Below the pieces are notes generated by a model, which was not told where the DNA came from, ran no database searches, and worked only from the letters and a program-made list of their open reading frames with translations. The translations under genes were made by a program, and so were the position numbers. This document shows positions 26,186 through 34,767 of a stretch of DNA of 64,000 nt, in pieces. The DNA lies in assembly GCA_050331695.1 (NCBI GenBank), contig JBHJGP010000012.1, positions 186,001 to 250,000 of the forward strand, given 5' to 3'. This stretch comes from JBHJGP01 sp050331695 (lineage in GTDB: Bacteria; Pseudomonadota; Alphaproteobacteria; Geminicoccales; Geminicoccaceae). How positions within the stretch are numbered: position 1 is the first letter of the stretch; each line of letters starts with the position of its first letter.

Positions 26186-27229
26186 ATGTCTCCAAAGCTC
26201 ACGATTGCCCTGGACGCGATGGGCGGCGACAACGCCCCTGATATCGTCGTCGACGGCACCGCCGTTGCCCTGACGCGCCATCCCGACTTGCGGTTCTTGA
26301 TGTTTGGTGACGAGGCGCGGGTGAGACCGCTCTTGGATCGTCAGGCCAAGCTCAAGGAGCAGACCGAACTTCGCCACACGCCGGATCTGGTTGCCAGCGA
26401 CGCCCGGCCGTCGGTCGCCCTTCGCCAGGGCCGACAATCGAGCATGCGTCTTGCCATCAACGCCGTCCGCGACCAGCAGGCCCAGGCCGCTGTCTCGGCC
26501 GGCAATACCGGTGCGTTGATGGCGATGGCCAAATTCGTCCTCAAGACCCTCCCCGGTATCGATCGGCCAGCGATGGCATCGCTGATGCCCGCCCGGCGCC
26601 GGGACGTCGTGTTCCTGGACTTGGGCGCCAATGCCGAATGCTCGAGCGACAATCTCGTTCAGTTCGCGGTCATGGGCGAAGGCTACGCGCGATCGGTTCT
26701 CGGCATCGGACGGCCCACCGTGGGCCTGCTCAATATCGGCACCGAAGACGTGAAAGGTGACGGGATCGTCCGCGAGGCGGCGCGCAAGCTGAAGGAAAGC
26801 AGTCTCGACATCGATTTCTACGGTTTCGTCGAGGGCACCGATTTGACCGACGGCGCCGTCGACGTCGTCGTCGCCGACGGGTTCACCGGCAATGTTGCGC
26901 TCAAAATGGTCGAGGGCACCGCGACCTTGCTTGCGGCCCGGGCCAAGGAGGCCTTGGCCAGTAGCTGGCGCGCCCGGCTGGGATATCTGCTGGCAAGGCC
27001 GGCGATACGAAAGTTGAGGGCCAAGATCGACCCACGCGGGCACAATGGCGCGATGTTCTTGGGCATCGGCGGCACGGTCGTCAAAAGCCATGGGGGAACC
27101 GATGCGATCGGTTTCGCCAACGCCATCGACGTCGCCGTCAACCTCGTCGCCGGGCGTGTCAATGAGCGGATCGTCGAGGAGCTTTCCCATCTTGACAGCG
27201 ACGGCTCAGATACCAGGCTTGCCTCTTGA
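26186..27229 (+). CDS. plsX: Phosphate acyltransferase PlsX
   Basis: This 347-aa enzyme makes acyl-phosphate from acyl-ACP for phospholipid synthesis. It starts IALDAMGGDNAPDIVVDG and includes SAGNTGALMA, LDLGANAECSSDNLVQFA and the C-terminal GIGGTVVKSHGGTDAIGF. The stop overlaps the fabH start by four bases (TTGA). Confidence 0.97.
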   Translation: MSPKLTIALDAMGGDNAPDIVVDGTAVALTRHPDLRFLMFGDEARVRPLLDRQAKLKEQTELRHTPDLVASDARPSVALRQGRQSSMRLAINAVRDQQAQAAVSAGNTGALMAMAKFVLKTLPGIDRPAMASLMPARRRDVVFLDLGANAECSSDNLVQFAVMGEGYARSVLGIGRPTVGLLNIGTEDVKGDGIVREAARKLKESSLDIDFYGFVEGTDLTDGAVDVVVADGFTGNVALKMVEGTATLLAARAKEALASSWRARLGYLLARPAIRKLRAKIDPRGHNGAMFLGIGGTVVKSHGGTDAIGFANAIDVAVNLVAGRVNERIVEELSHLDSDGSDTRLAS

Positions 27230-28194
27230 GCGGAGGCCCATCCCTTATTCGCGGTGTCGGCAGCTATCTGCCCGAACGGATCGTCACCAACGATGAGTTG
27301 GCGGCCTGGGTGGATACCTCCGATGCCTGGATCCAAGAACGGACCGGTATCAAGCAACGGCACATCGCGGCGTCCAGCGAACTGACGTCGGACCTAGCCG
27401 CGGCTGCGGCACGGGCAGCCCTCGATGATGCCGATCTCACAACCGACGCGATCGATCTGATCGTCGTCGCGACAGCGACGCCTGACAACACGTTTCCTGC
27501 CACCGCGACGGCGGTCCAGCGGAAACTTGCCATGGGTCGGGCGATCGCCTTCGATTTGCAGGCGGTCTGCGCCGGCTTCGTCTACGCGCTTGCCACCGCC
27601 GACAGCATGTTGAGGGCCGGTGTCGCCCGCCGCGCGCTGGTAATCGGTGCCGAGACCTTCTCCCGAATTTTGGACTGGAAGGACCGGGGCACCTGCGTGC
27701 TGTTCGGCGACGGTGCCGGCGCGATCGTTCTCGAAGCCGGCGATGCCGACGCCACCCGGGGCGTGCTGACGACCAGCCTCGCCGCCGACGGCAAACATTA
27801 CGAGCAGCTCTACGTCGACGGCGGCCCCTCCCGGGGCAACGGCGTTGGCCATTTGCGGATGAACGGTCGAGAGGTTTTTCGCCACGCCGTCGCGATGCTG
27901 AGCGACAGCGTGGTTGAGGCGCTCGACCCCCTGGGTCTCGAGGTCGATGCCATTGATCTCCTGATCCCCCACCAGGCCAACAAGCGGATTATCGACGCTG
28001 TCGGCAAGCGACTGAACCTGGCAAACGACAAGGTCATGGTGACCGTTGATCGCCACGCCAATACCTCCGCCGCCTCGATCCCGCTCGCCCTCGACGAGGC
28101 CAAACGCCGTGATTTGATCACGGACGGTAAGCTGATCGTGGTGAACGCCATGGGTGGCGGCTTCACCTGGGGCGCCGCCGCCATCCGCTGGTGA
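27226..28194 (+). CDS. fabH: Beta-ketoacyl-ACP synthase III
   Basis: The 322-aa thiolase-fold enzyme starts fatty acid synthesis by condensing acetyl-CoA with malonyl-ACP. The catalytic triad is visible: Cys in DLQAVCAGFVYAL, His in LIPHQANKRI and Asn in HANTSAAS. TTG 27226 overlaps the plsX stop and gives the standard GVGSYLPERIVTNDEL opening, so plsX and fabH are translationally coupled. Confidence 0.97.
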   Translation: MSGGPSLIRGVGSYLPERIVTNDELAAWVDTSDAWIQERTGIKQRHIAASSELTSDLAAAAARAALDDADLTTDAIDLIVVATATPDNTFPATATAVQRKLAMGRAIAFDLQAVCAGFVYALATADSMLRAGVARRALVIGAETFSRILDWKDRGTCVLFGDGAGAIVLEAGDADATRGVLTTSLAADGKHYEQLYVDGGPSRGNGVGHLRMNGREVFRHAVAMLSDSVVEALDPLGLEVDAIDLLIPHQANKRIIDAVGKRLNLANDKVMVTVDRHANTSAASIPLALDEAKRRDLITDGKLIVVNAMGGGFTWGAAAIRW

Positions 28195-28280
28195 TGACGC
28201 CGTGCCGCCGAACGGCACAGTTCGAGCTCCGGTCCAAGAGGTCATTTTGCCGGCGATGATTGCCAGATAACCTTCCTCCG

Positions 28281-28309
28281 TTGACGGAACACTCTGAAAG
28301 CGCTAGCTT
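28281..28309 (+). promoter_or_regulatory. Sigma-70-type promoter of ihfA-merR
   Basis: TTGACG (28281-28286) and TAGCTT (28304-28309) are separated by 17 bases, close to consensus. Initiation near 28316 would leave a ~25-base leader before GTG 28341 and would exclude a start at 28317. Confidence 0.6.
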
Positions 28310-28340
28310 TTTTTGAGTGTTCGGCGAGGCGGGGCAAGCT

Positions 28341-28649
28341 GTGACCGAAGATACGCTGACCAGGGCGCATTTGGCGGAGGCGGTGTACCAAGAGGTCGGG
28401 CTGTCGCGCAGCGAATCCGCCGAGCTGGTTGACGCGATACTCGAGGAGATTGCGTCCTCCCTGATCGAAGATGGCACGGTGAAGATCTCCTCATTCGGCA
28501 CCTTCGCCGTGCGCCAAAAGGGCGAGCGCGTCGGGCGCAATCCGAAAACCGGTGAGGAGGTTCCGATCTTGCCGCGCAAAGTTTTGGTGTTCCGACCTTC
28601 GGCAGTGCTCAAGGCTCGGATCAACGGCGAAGATCCGGATGGCGGGTGA
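28341..28649 (+). CDS. ihfA: Integration host factor subunit alpha
   Basis: The 102-aa DNA-bending protein has the HU/IHF fold: helices TRAHLAEAVYQEVGLSRSES, then VKISSFGTFAVRQKGERVGRNPKTGEE, which is the IHF alpha beta-arm with its conserved GRNPKTGE tip, and VLVFRPSAVLK. GTG 28341 was chosen from the promoter position and the family start MTEDTLTRAHLAEAV. It overlaps merR (GTGATG). Confidence 0.95.
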   Translation: MTEDTLTRAHLAEAVYQEVGLSRSESAELVDAILEEIASSLIEDGTVKISSFGTFAVRQKGERVGRNPKTGEEVPILPRKVLVFRPSAVLKARINGEDPDGG

Positions 28650-29092
28650 TGGCTGAACCGGCGCCTCGCAGCGAGCTCGCGGAGCAGGCGAGCAAGCAGA
28701 TCAAGCCTGCCAAGTCCGCGACCGCGTTTCGAACCATCAGCGAAGTCGCGAACGACCTCCAGGTGGCCCAGCACGTGCTTCGCTTTTGGGAAAGCAAATT
28801 TCCCCAGGTGAAACCGCTGAAGCGAGGTGGCGGGCGCCGCTACTATCGCCCGGAAGACGTCGATCTTCTGAAGCAGATCCGCCGCCTCCTCTACGACGAA
28901 GGCTACACCATCAAAGGTGTCCAGAAACTTCTCAAGAGCCGCCGCGGGCGGGATCTGATCATCGAGATCGAACCGGCATCCGCTGACCTGACGCAGACGG
29001 ACGGCGACGACAGCAACCCGAAGACGCGGCTCCGAAGCCTGCGCATGGCGCTGACCGAAATCCGTGATCTGCTGCGCTCGGCGGAGGACTGA
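28646..29092 (+). CDS. MerR-family transcriptional regulator
   Basis: The 148-aa protein has an N-terminal MerR winged helix (FRTISEVANDLQVAQHVLRF, then KPLKRGGGRRYYRPEDVDLLKQI) and a short acidic C-terminus without metal-binding cysteines. A MerR gene directly after ihfA is a widely conserved arrangement; its target is unknown. Start is GTG 28646 or ATG 28649, overlapping the ihfA stop. Confidence 0.93.
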   Translation: MMAEPAPRSELAEQASKQIKPAKSATAFRTISEVANDLQVAQHVLRFWESKFPQVKPLKRGGGRRYYRPEDVDLLKQIRRLLYDEGYTIKGVQKLLKSRRGRDLIIEIEPASADLTQTDGDDSNPKTRLRSLRMALTEIRDLLRSAED

Positions 29093-29181
29093 GACGGCCG
29101 CCGCCTCTCTTGGAGAAGCACCGCCGGCGCCGTTATGTGAGCAATTGCCCCCCCATCCGCAACGCGATATACCGCAGATCA

Positions 29182-29258
29182 CGGAGCGTAGCGCAGCCCG
29201 GTAGCGCACTTGTCTGGGGGACAAGGGGTCGTGGGTTCAAATCCCGCCGCTCCGACCA
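29182..29258 (+). tRNA. tRNA-Pro (anticodon GGG)
   Basis: A full cloverleaf can be drawn: acceptor CGGAGCG/CGCTCCG, D arm GCGC...GCGC, anticodon stem CTTGT/ACAAG with loop CTGGGGG (anticodon GGG), T arm GTGGG-TTCAAAT-CCCGC, discriminator A and an encoded CCA. A run of T residues follows directly and may end transcription. It decodes CCC and CCU. Confidence 0.96.
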
Positions 29259-29481
29259 TTTTTTCAGTTGCAAGCCTCATTTCAGACGGTCCCGGCTAAG
29301 GTTGAGCGCCGGCGACAGAAAGTTGTCGTTTGGACGCGTACGCAGTCCCGCGATCACCGGTTAAGAGAGGGGCACGCGCCGTTTCTGAACGAAGAGCGTG
29401 CACTGAAAAAATAGGTGGGTGGAGCGGCGACGATCTCCGAAACGGCCGGCCTGGAGACGGTCGTCGCCCACCAAAGCACTT

Positions 29482-29946
29482 TCAGTTCAGGCTGAAACGC
29501 TGAATGCCGACCGAGACGCCGACACCCTTGACGCCGGTGACGCCAACCGGCTGCAGCGCGATGTGGTTCTCGCCGCCGCCGACCAGCACCTTGGCGCCGC
29601 CGCCGACCCCGAGTGCCGCGTCAGCGGCGACACCGACATAGTGACCGCGTAGGGCCCCCTCCTTGTCGCGATCCGCGGTCGGCGCCATCACCGCCCAAAT
29701 CAAGGTGAAGTCCTGCTTGATCGAGAGATCGGCACCGATCTTGTCGATCCGGCCGACATATTCTTCCGAATGGCCTTTGTCGCTCTTGTAGGCACAGTCG
29801 AACTTCTGGTTGGAGTAAAGTACGAGGTTGGTGGAATCTGTCATTTTGCAGGTCAGGACGCCCACATGCACGCCTTCGTCGGCGGCCTTCGCCGACGCGG
29901 CGCCCACCAGGGCAAATGCCAACGCCGCTACGATGGTTCTGGTCAT
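29482..29946 (-). CDS. DUF992 domain-containing secreted protein
   Basis: The 154-aa product has a signal peptide (IVAALAFALVGAASAKA) and the DUF992 pattern: VHVGVLTCKMTDSTNLVLYS, then FDCAYKSDKGHSEEYVGRID and LIWAVMAP. Two cysteines could form a disulfide. The function of the family is unknown; a periplasmic location is expected. A copy of the TCAC-GTGA-TCAC element lies 83 bases upstream in the same orientation, linking it to the neighbouring stress locus. Confidence 0.88.
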   Translation of the reverse strand: MTRTIVAALAFALVGAASAKAADEGVHVGVLTCKMTDSTNLVLYSNQKFDCAYKSDKGHSEEYVGRIDKIGADLSIKQDFTLIWAVMAPTADRDKEGALRGHYVGVAADAALGVGGGAKVLVGGGENHIALQPVGVTGVKGVGVSVGIQRFSLN

Positions 29947-30029
29947 GGTTTCAATCCCCGTTGTTTTGCTGAAAACGCCGCCTTGGCCAGCAACGCGTCG
30001 GCAAAACTTGCCGCGGGAACCGCGCTTTC

Positions 30030-30046
30030 GAAGTGAGTCACGGTGA
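30030..30046 (-). promoter_or_regulatory. TCAC-N-GTGA-N-TCAC element, copy D (DUF992)
   Basis: On the minus strand this reads TCACCGTGACTCACTTC, 14 of 17 identical to copies A and B. It lies 83 bases before the DUF992 start and points the same way as the gene. Confidence 0.7.
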
Positions 30047-30066
30047 GGAGGTCTGGGGTGTTCGTG

Positions 30067-31665
30067 CTATTCGACGATCGAAAGGCCGGCCAGACGCAGG
30101 CCCTGCGCCAGGGCATGGATCAACGCGTCGGACGCCTGCCATTTGGCGACCTCGTCGGTAAAGCGACGACCGAAATCGGGATAGACGTCGAGGAGCAGAT
30201 CGACCTCTTGAGCGGCGGCTTCTTCACGGCCGAGTTTGGCCAGAACCGTTGCCTTCCAGGCATGAGACCAGAAGAACCCGGGTGTGTAGAACGCGATCGC
30301 TTCCCTCAGGGCTGCTTCTAAGGCGCCGTCGACCAGATGTTTGGCTATTGCCGCCGTATGATACCAGCCCGGATGTGAGGGATTAAGCTCCATCGCCCGG
30401 TCAACCAGCGCAAAGCCCTTGTCTTCGTCGCCGATGAGCGCCAGGCAGATGCCGATATCCGCAAGCACGTCGGCATGACCGGGATTGAGCGCCAGGGCGC
30501 GCTCAGCGGCCGCGCGAAACTCGTCCCGCGCGCCGGCGTGGAAATGCGCACAGGCTAGAAACTGCTGCGCCATCGCATTGTCCGGGTCGAGCAGCACAGC
30601 GTGAAGCGCGGCCTCGAACGCTCGATCCAGCGGTGGCTGCGCATCCTCGATCGGGTTGTAGTTAAAGCGATACTCGTCGAGATGAATGGCCGCGAGCGCG
30701 GCCCAGGCGTCGGTGTAGGCGGCGTCGGTCACCAGGGCCTGTTGCAATGCCGCTCGAGCTTCCACGTGGAGATCCGGCTGGTGACGAGCGTAGTAATCGT
30801 AGAATTTCAGCACCGCTGCATAGGCATCGAACGACTGTGTCTGGCTTCGGCGACGGCCGCCGATCCGGCCCAACGGTCCGTAGCGATCGGCGATCCTGGC
30901 AGCCAGGGTTTCGGCGATATCATCTTGGATGGCGAACAGGTTTTCGGCCGAAACCTCGCGGTCGAACGTGTCCGCCCAGATGTGGGTGTCCCTATGAGCA
31001 TCGATCAGCTGAGCGGTGACCCTGAGTGCCTCGGACGATTTGCGGATGCTTCCCTCGAACACGTAATCGACGTTTAGGCGCTCACGGATGTCGACCACGG
31101 TCGCGCCTCGGAACTGACTGGCGGTGGTCCGCGAAATCACCGAAAGATCCTTGAATCGGGTGAGCGACGCGATCAGTTGTTCGGTGAGGCCGTTAGCGAA
31201 ATAGTTCTCGGAGTGGTCGGGTGAGTAATTCTCAAGCGGGAGAACGGCTATCAAAGGTCCTTTATGCTGGAGGTCCGATCCTTCGCCTTTGTTTTCGACC
31301 TGCCGAGGCGAGAACACCGGGACATAGGATCCTTTGGGCAGTGTGATCTCGATTTCATCGGTCGAACCATCGAGCGTATAATAGCTTTGAAGCGATTGTC
31401 TTAGGCGGCGCGCTTCCACCCGAACGATCGTGTCAATCGCCGGATCGAAATTCTGCGGTCGGTCAAAGACATCAAGACCAATTGAATAACCGGTAAGCCG
31501 ATCGTCGCGGCCCGCAAGCGCCTCAGAGACCACATATCGTAGAAACCGGCATAGACGCGCAGAGCGAGCAAAATGCTCGCTGGTCACTATGCGCTGGAGT
31601 TGTGATTCGATGTCTTCGGATCGCATGGCAACCATTTGACTTAGTTGAGCGATATTGTCCGGCAT
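30067..31665 (-). CDS. Winged-helix / TolB-N-like / TPR protein, candidate regulator
   Basis: The ~532-aa cytoplasmic protein has three parts. Residues ~25-120 resemble a winged helix (FLRYVVSEALAGRDDRL, then DTIVRVEARRLRQSLQSYY and ITLPKGSYVPVF, like the OmpR/CadC wing). Residues ~138-255 are the TolB N-terminal/FlgO-like fold (IAVLPLENYS...YVFEGSIRKS...HIWADTFDRE). From ~300 there are several TPR repeats (AWAALAAIHLDEYRF, ALALNPGHADVLADIG, AMELNPSHPGWYHTA). The same middle and TPR modules are often fused to class III adenylate cyclases. ATG 31665 follows AGGG; GTG 31671 is an alternative. It is divergent from the carbonic anhydrase gene, with element A between them. Confidence 0.85.
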   Translation of the reverse strand: MPDNIAQLSQMVAMRSEDIESQLQRIVTSEHFARSARLCRFLRYVVSEALAGRDDRLTGYSIGLDVFDRPQNFDPAIDTIVRVEARRLRQSLQSYYTLDGSTDEIEITLPKGSYVPVFSPRQVENKGEGSDLQHKGPLIAVLPLENYSPDHSENYFANGLTEQLIASLTRFKDLSVISRTTASQFRGATVVDIRERLNVDYVFEGSIRKSSEALRVTAQLIDAHRDTHIWADTFDREVSAENLFAIQDDIAETLAARIADRYGPLGRIGGRRRSQTQSFDAYAAVLKFYDYYARHQPDLHVEARAALQQALVTDAAYTDAWAALAAIHLDEYRFNYNPIEDAQPPLDRAFEAALHAVLLDPDNAMAQQFLACAHFHAGARDEFRAAAERALALNPGHADVLADIGICLALIGDEDKGFALVDRAMELNPSHPGWYHTAAIAKHLVDGALEAALREAIAFYTPGFFWSHAWKATVLAKLGREEAAAQEVDLLLDVYPDFGRRFTDEVAKWQASDALIHALAQGLRLAGLSIVE

Positions 31666-31749
31666 AATCACCCTGCAAAGACGTCCTGGTTATAAGTGAT
31701 TTGTTCGACTTAGGCTTGCAAAAACAGACATGTTGTCGTGGCCGCCGCG

Positions 31750-31766
31750 TCACCGTGAGTCACTCG
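31750..31766 (+). promoter_or_regulatory. TCAC-N-GTGA-N-TCAC element, copy A (carbonic anhydrase)
   Basis: TCACCGTGAGTCACTCG, identical over 17 bases to copy B at 36765. It is 52 bases upstream of the carbonic anhydrase start and 84 bases upstream of the divergent TPR-protein start. Confidence 0.75.
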
Positions 31767-31818
31767 CTCGGAATGGATCCGGCGACCAGTCTTCCGGTCT
31801 CACCAGCTGAAGGAGAGA

Positions 31819-32544
31819 ATGATGCGCATCGCCCTTGTCCTGGCCACTTTGGTCGCCACGGCATCATCCGCCGACGCTCAGTCTTGGAGCTATGAAGACG
31901 ACACCGGTCCTGATGTTTGGAGTACCTTATCCGACGCCTATTCCGCCTGCGGCACGGGCCAGCAGCAATCACCGGTGGATCTCACGAGCCCTGTCGAGGC
32001 AGAGGTGCCGGAGGCGGCGATCGACTGGAAAGCCGACGAATGGCGGATCGTCAACAATGGCCACACAATCGAGTTGGAAGCTGATGACGCCGGCGGGATC
32101 GTGATCGGCGCTCGCTCCTACGCGTTGCAACAGTTTCACTTCCACCATCCTTCCGAGCACGCGATCGACGGCGATCGCTTCTTGATGGAAGCGCATTTTG
32201 TCCATGCGGACGAAACTGGTGCGTTGGCCGTCGTCGCCGCCATGATATCGCCCGGCGCCAAGAATGAGACCTTCACCAGGATCATGGAGAACGCGCCGGT
32301 GTCACCGGATGAGGCTGACATCGGGACCCTAGATCCGGCCGCGCTTCTCCCCAGTGAGAGCAGGTTCTTCCGCTACCGTGGCTCGCTCACGACACCGCCC
32401 TGCTCGGAAACAGTCGTTTGGACGGTGCTAGCCGAGCCCATCAAGGTCACGGCAGCCGACATTCAGACGTTCAAAAAGATCTTTCCGATGAACGCGCGGC
32501 CGCTTCATCCCCTTAACCGCCGCTTCGTCCTCGCCGGTCAGTAA
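31819..32544 (+). CDS. Periplasmic alpha-class carbonic anhydrase
   Basis: The 241-aa enzyme interconverts CO2 and bicarbonate. A signal peptide (IALVLATLVATASSADA) precedes the mature domain. Zinc ligands are His107 and His109 in QFHFHHPSEH and His126 in EAHFVHAD; the proton-relay threonine is in SLTTPPCSE. Cys44 and the cysteine of TPPCSE can form the usual disulfide. AAGGAGAG precedes two possible starts, ATG 31819 and 31822. A strong terminator follows, so it is monocistronic. Confidence 0.96.
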   Translation: MMRIALVLATLVATASSADAQSWSYEDDTGPDVWSTLSDAYSACGTGQQQSPVDLTSPVEAEVPEAAIDWKADEWRIVNNGHTIELEADDAGGIVIGARSYALQQFHFHHPSEHAIDGDRFLMEAHFVHADETGALAVVAAMISPGAKNETFTRIMENAPVSPDEADIGTLDPAALLPSESRFFRYRGSLTTPPCSETVVWTVLAEPIKVTAADIQTFKKIFPMNARPLHPLNRRFVLAGQ

Positions 32545-32574
32545 TCCGGCGCCCTTCTGCAAAAAACCCATGGT

Positions 32575-32605
32575 GGGGTCGGCGTCTTCGCCGACCCCTT
32601 TTTTT
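32575..32605 (+). terminator. Rho-independent terminator after the carbonic anhydrase gene
   Basis: GGGGTCGGCG (32575-32584) pairs with CGCCGACCCC (32589-32598) around a TCTT loop, followed by a run of T residues. It separates the carbonic anhydrase gene from the peroxidase operon. Confidence 0.92.
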
Positions 32606-32640
32606 ATGAGACGCCTGCCGGCAAGCGAGTCACCCCGGTG

Positions 32641-32657
32641 TCACGGTGAGACACTCC
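32641..32657 (+). promoter_or_regulatory. TCAC-N-GTGA-N-TCAC element, copy C (peroxidase operon)
   Basis: TCACGGTGAGACACTCC matches copies A and B at 14 of 17 positions. It lies 85 bases before the first gene of the peroxidase operon and right after the preceding terminator, so it must serve this operon. Confidence 0.68.
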
Positions 32658-32742
32658 AGGGCGATACCGCGAGCGGCGATGATCGGAGCGAAACAAAGGC
32701 GGGCCAATCGTCGGCTCGCCCGCAACCGAGGAAGGTCTCACC

Positions 32743-33276
32743 ATGGATCAGCAATCGACCCTCAAATATGGCCTGCGGCCGACCGTCCGGCTGGCCGACA
32801 ACGTCACCCCGTTCTCAGCCCTGCTGCCGCTCAAGAAGGACGATCCCGACGGCCACGCCAAGGCAATCGCCGAACTGGTCGGCACCAAAGAGTTTGGTGA
32901 TGCGGTGTCGGAGATGGCGCTTATTCATATTTTCAGCGTGAGCCGTGTCAGTCGGGAACACCTGTTCTTCCAGACCAATTTCGACGCCGATGTCGTCGCC
33001 TACTTCGAAGCCTTCAAGGATCTCCACGGGCCCCTGGCCGCGATCTTCTCGCATCTCGAAGGTGCCCCGGATCCAGACAAGGACTTCACAGCCGCTTTGG
33101 AGTATCTGGCCGGCGCCCAGGTCGATGTCGTCGCCTATTTTTGCGCCTATCCCGAACTGACCGTGAATCAGATCCGCCGCGACGCCGATTGGCGGATGAA
33201 GGTCGTTGAATTGCAGAAATCGCTGGCCAAGCCGGCGCCCAACGTCGCGTGGGGCCAGGCGGTCTCGGCGGCTTAG
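32743..33276 (+). CDS. Protein of unknown function, first gene of the DyP/catalase operon
   Basis: The 177-aa cytoplasmic protein has no signal peptide. Its middle (MALIHIFSVSRVSREHLFFQ, then TNFDADVVAYFEAF and LAAIFSHLEGAP) looks like a ferredoxin-like alpha/beta module that I recall as commonly encoded beside, or fused to, DyP-type peroxidases and catalase-like proteins. It might bind heme or the neighbouring enzymes; the sequence does not show which. An AGGAAGG site precedes ATG 32743. Confidence 0.8.
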   Translation: MDQQSTLKYGLRPTVRLADNVTPFSALLPLKKDDPDGHAKAIAELVGTKEFGDAVSEMALIHIFSVSRVSREHLFFQTNFDADVVAYFEAFKDLHGPLAAIFSHLEGAPDPDKDFTAALEYLAGAQVDVVAYFCAYPELTVNQIRRDADWRMKVVELQKSLAKPAPNVAWGQAVSAA

Positions 33277-33294
33277 CGACATTCGAACCGAGCT

Positions 33295-33323
33295 CGTCGA
33301 CGGCGGTTCCGCCGCGGTCGACG
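33295..33323 (+). repeat. Stem-loop between the first operon gene and the DyP gene
   Basis: CGTCGAC and GTCGACG form outer arms and GGCGG with CCGCC an inner stem around TT. No T-run follows, so it may affect mRNA stability or differential expression within the operon. Confidence 0.45.
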
Positions 33324-33355
33324 GGTCCGACCACCCTCGTGAAGCGGAATAGGAA

Positions 33356-34756
33356 ATGGACACGCTCGACTTGTCGCAAAAGCCCCTGACCGCCGACGAT
33401 CTCAAGGACCAGCTCGGCGACATCCAGGGCGGTCTTCTGGCCGAGTACGACACGCTAGCCGCCTCATATGTATTCTACCGGATCGGCAGTGCCGCCGGCG
33501 GCCAGGCCTGGCTTTCGGCGCTTCTCGATCAGGTGACCAGGGCAAGCGACGCAGGCCCGAAAGAGACACTCAACATCGCGGTCTCGTCCACAGGTCTTGA
33601 AGCGCTGGGTGTCTCGGACCTGTCGCGCGCCAGTTTTCCCAAGGCTTTTCGGGACGGTATGGCCGTTCGTGCAGCGAAGCTGGGCGACCACGGCCTTTCG
33701 GACCCGTCCAACTGGGAAGGCGGTCTCGGTGGATCCCACATCCACGGCATGCTGGCGCTCACCGGGACCGATGCGGCATCGGTCAACAGCCGACGCCTAG
33801 CGCTGCAGGCCGACGCCATTCGGCGAGGCGTCAGCGAGGTTCACCACGTCGACGCATGGGTTCAGTTCGATCGCCGCTCTGGATGTCCGGCCGCTCATTT
33901 CGGCTATGTCGACCCAATCTCCCAGCCGGCTATCGCCGGTTTCAACGACGGTGCGCCCGGAGATGGTGCCCGCGATCGTGATGGCTGGCGAGCGATCCAA
34001 CCCGGTGAGTTCTTGCTCGGCTACATCAACGAGCTTGGTGAGGCGACGGCGACGCCCACGCCCCCCGATCTCGGCATCAACGGCACATTCATCGCCTTCC
34101 GCAAGGCAAGCCAAGACGTGGCCGGCTTTCGCGCCTACCTGAAACAGGGCGCGATGGCCCTTTGGGGCTCGGATGACGAAGCCCATCAGGAAAAAATGGC
34201 CGCCAAGATCGTCGGCCGTTGGCGCTCGGGCTGTCCTCTTGCTCTCTCGCCGGACCGGGACGACCCGACTATCGCCGGCGATCCTTCCCGCCTCAACGAT
34301 TTCGACTATGGAGACGATCCCGAAGGCAACAAATGTCCGCTCGGCGCCCATCTTCGCCGGGTCAATCCCCGCGCCTCGAAGATAACGTCGGCGGCCAACG
34401 TCAACCGCAAACGCCTGATCCGCCGCGGCCTGGAGTTCGGCCCGCCCCTGCCTGAGGGCGCGCCCGACGACGGCATCCCCCGCGGCCAGGCCGGGCTGTT
34501 CGTGGTCGCGGACCTGGAGCTGCAGTTCGAGTTCATCCAGTCCGAGTGGATCAACAAAGGCGACTTCATCGGCCTGCCTACGGACGAAAAAGATCCACTG
34601 GTCGGCAGCAATGGCGACGGCGGCCCATTCACGGTGCCCGGCGCCGACATGCCGTTTCTGTTCGATGTCCGCCAATTCGTGACCGTTCAGGGCGGCGAGT
34701 ACTTCTTCGCGCCGTCGCTCACCGCGCTCCAGGCTCTGGCCCAAGGAAAATTCTGA
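33356..34756 (+). CDS. DyP-type heme peroxidase
   Basis: The 466-aa protein has two ferredoxin-like halves typical of the dye-decolourising peroxidase family. The proximal heme histidine is His332 in CPLGAHLRRVNPR. The distal GxxDG motif reads GYVDP (183-187): the catalytic Asp186 is present but the final glycine is proline. No Tat signal is visible, so the enzyme is probably cytoplasmic. The length fits the larger DyP classes. It oxidises substrates with H2O2; the physiological substrate is unknown. The catalase-fold gene follows after 11 bases. Confidence 0.92.
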   Translation: MDTLDLSQKPLTADDLKDQLGDIQGGLLAEYDTLAASYVFYRIGSAAGGQAWLSALLDQVTRASDAGPKETLNIAVSSTGLEALGVSDLSRASFPKAFRDGMAVRAAKLGDHGLSDPSNWEGGLGGSHIHGMLALTGTDAASVNSRRLALQADAIRRGVSEVHHVDAWVQFDRRSGCPAAHFGYVDPISQPAIAGFNDGAPGDGARDRDGWRAIQPGEFLLGYINELGEATATPTPPDLGINGTFIAFRKASQDVAGFRAYLKQGAMALWGSDDEAHQEKMAAKIVGRWRSGCPLALSPDRDDPTIAGDPSRLNDFDYGDDPEGNKCPLGAHLRRVNPRASKITSAANVNRKRLIRRGLEFGPPLPEGAPDDGIPRGQAGLFVVADLELQFEFIQSEWINKGDFIGLPTDEKDPLVGSNGDGGPFTVPGADMPFLFDVRQFVTVQGGEYFFAPSLTALQALAQGKF

Positions 34757-34767
34757 GGAAACCCGCC

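Noticed and set aside
29259..29481. Attachment site or integrated element next to tRNA-Pro
   Set aside because: No repeat of the tRNA 3' end, integrase or phage-like gene is visible downstream.
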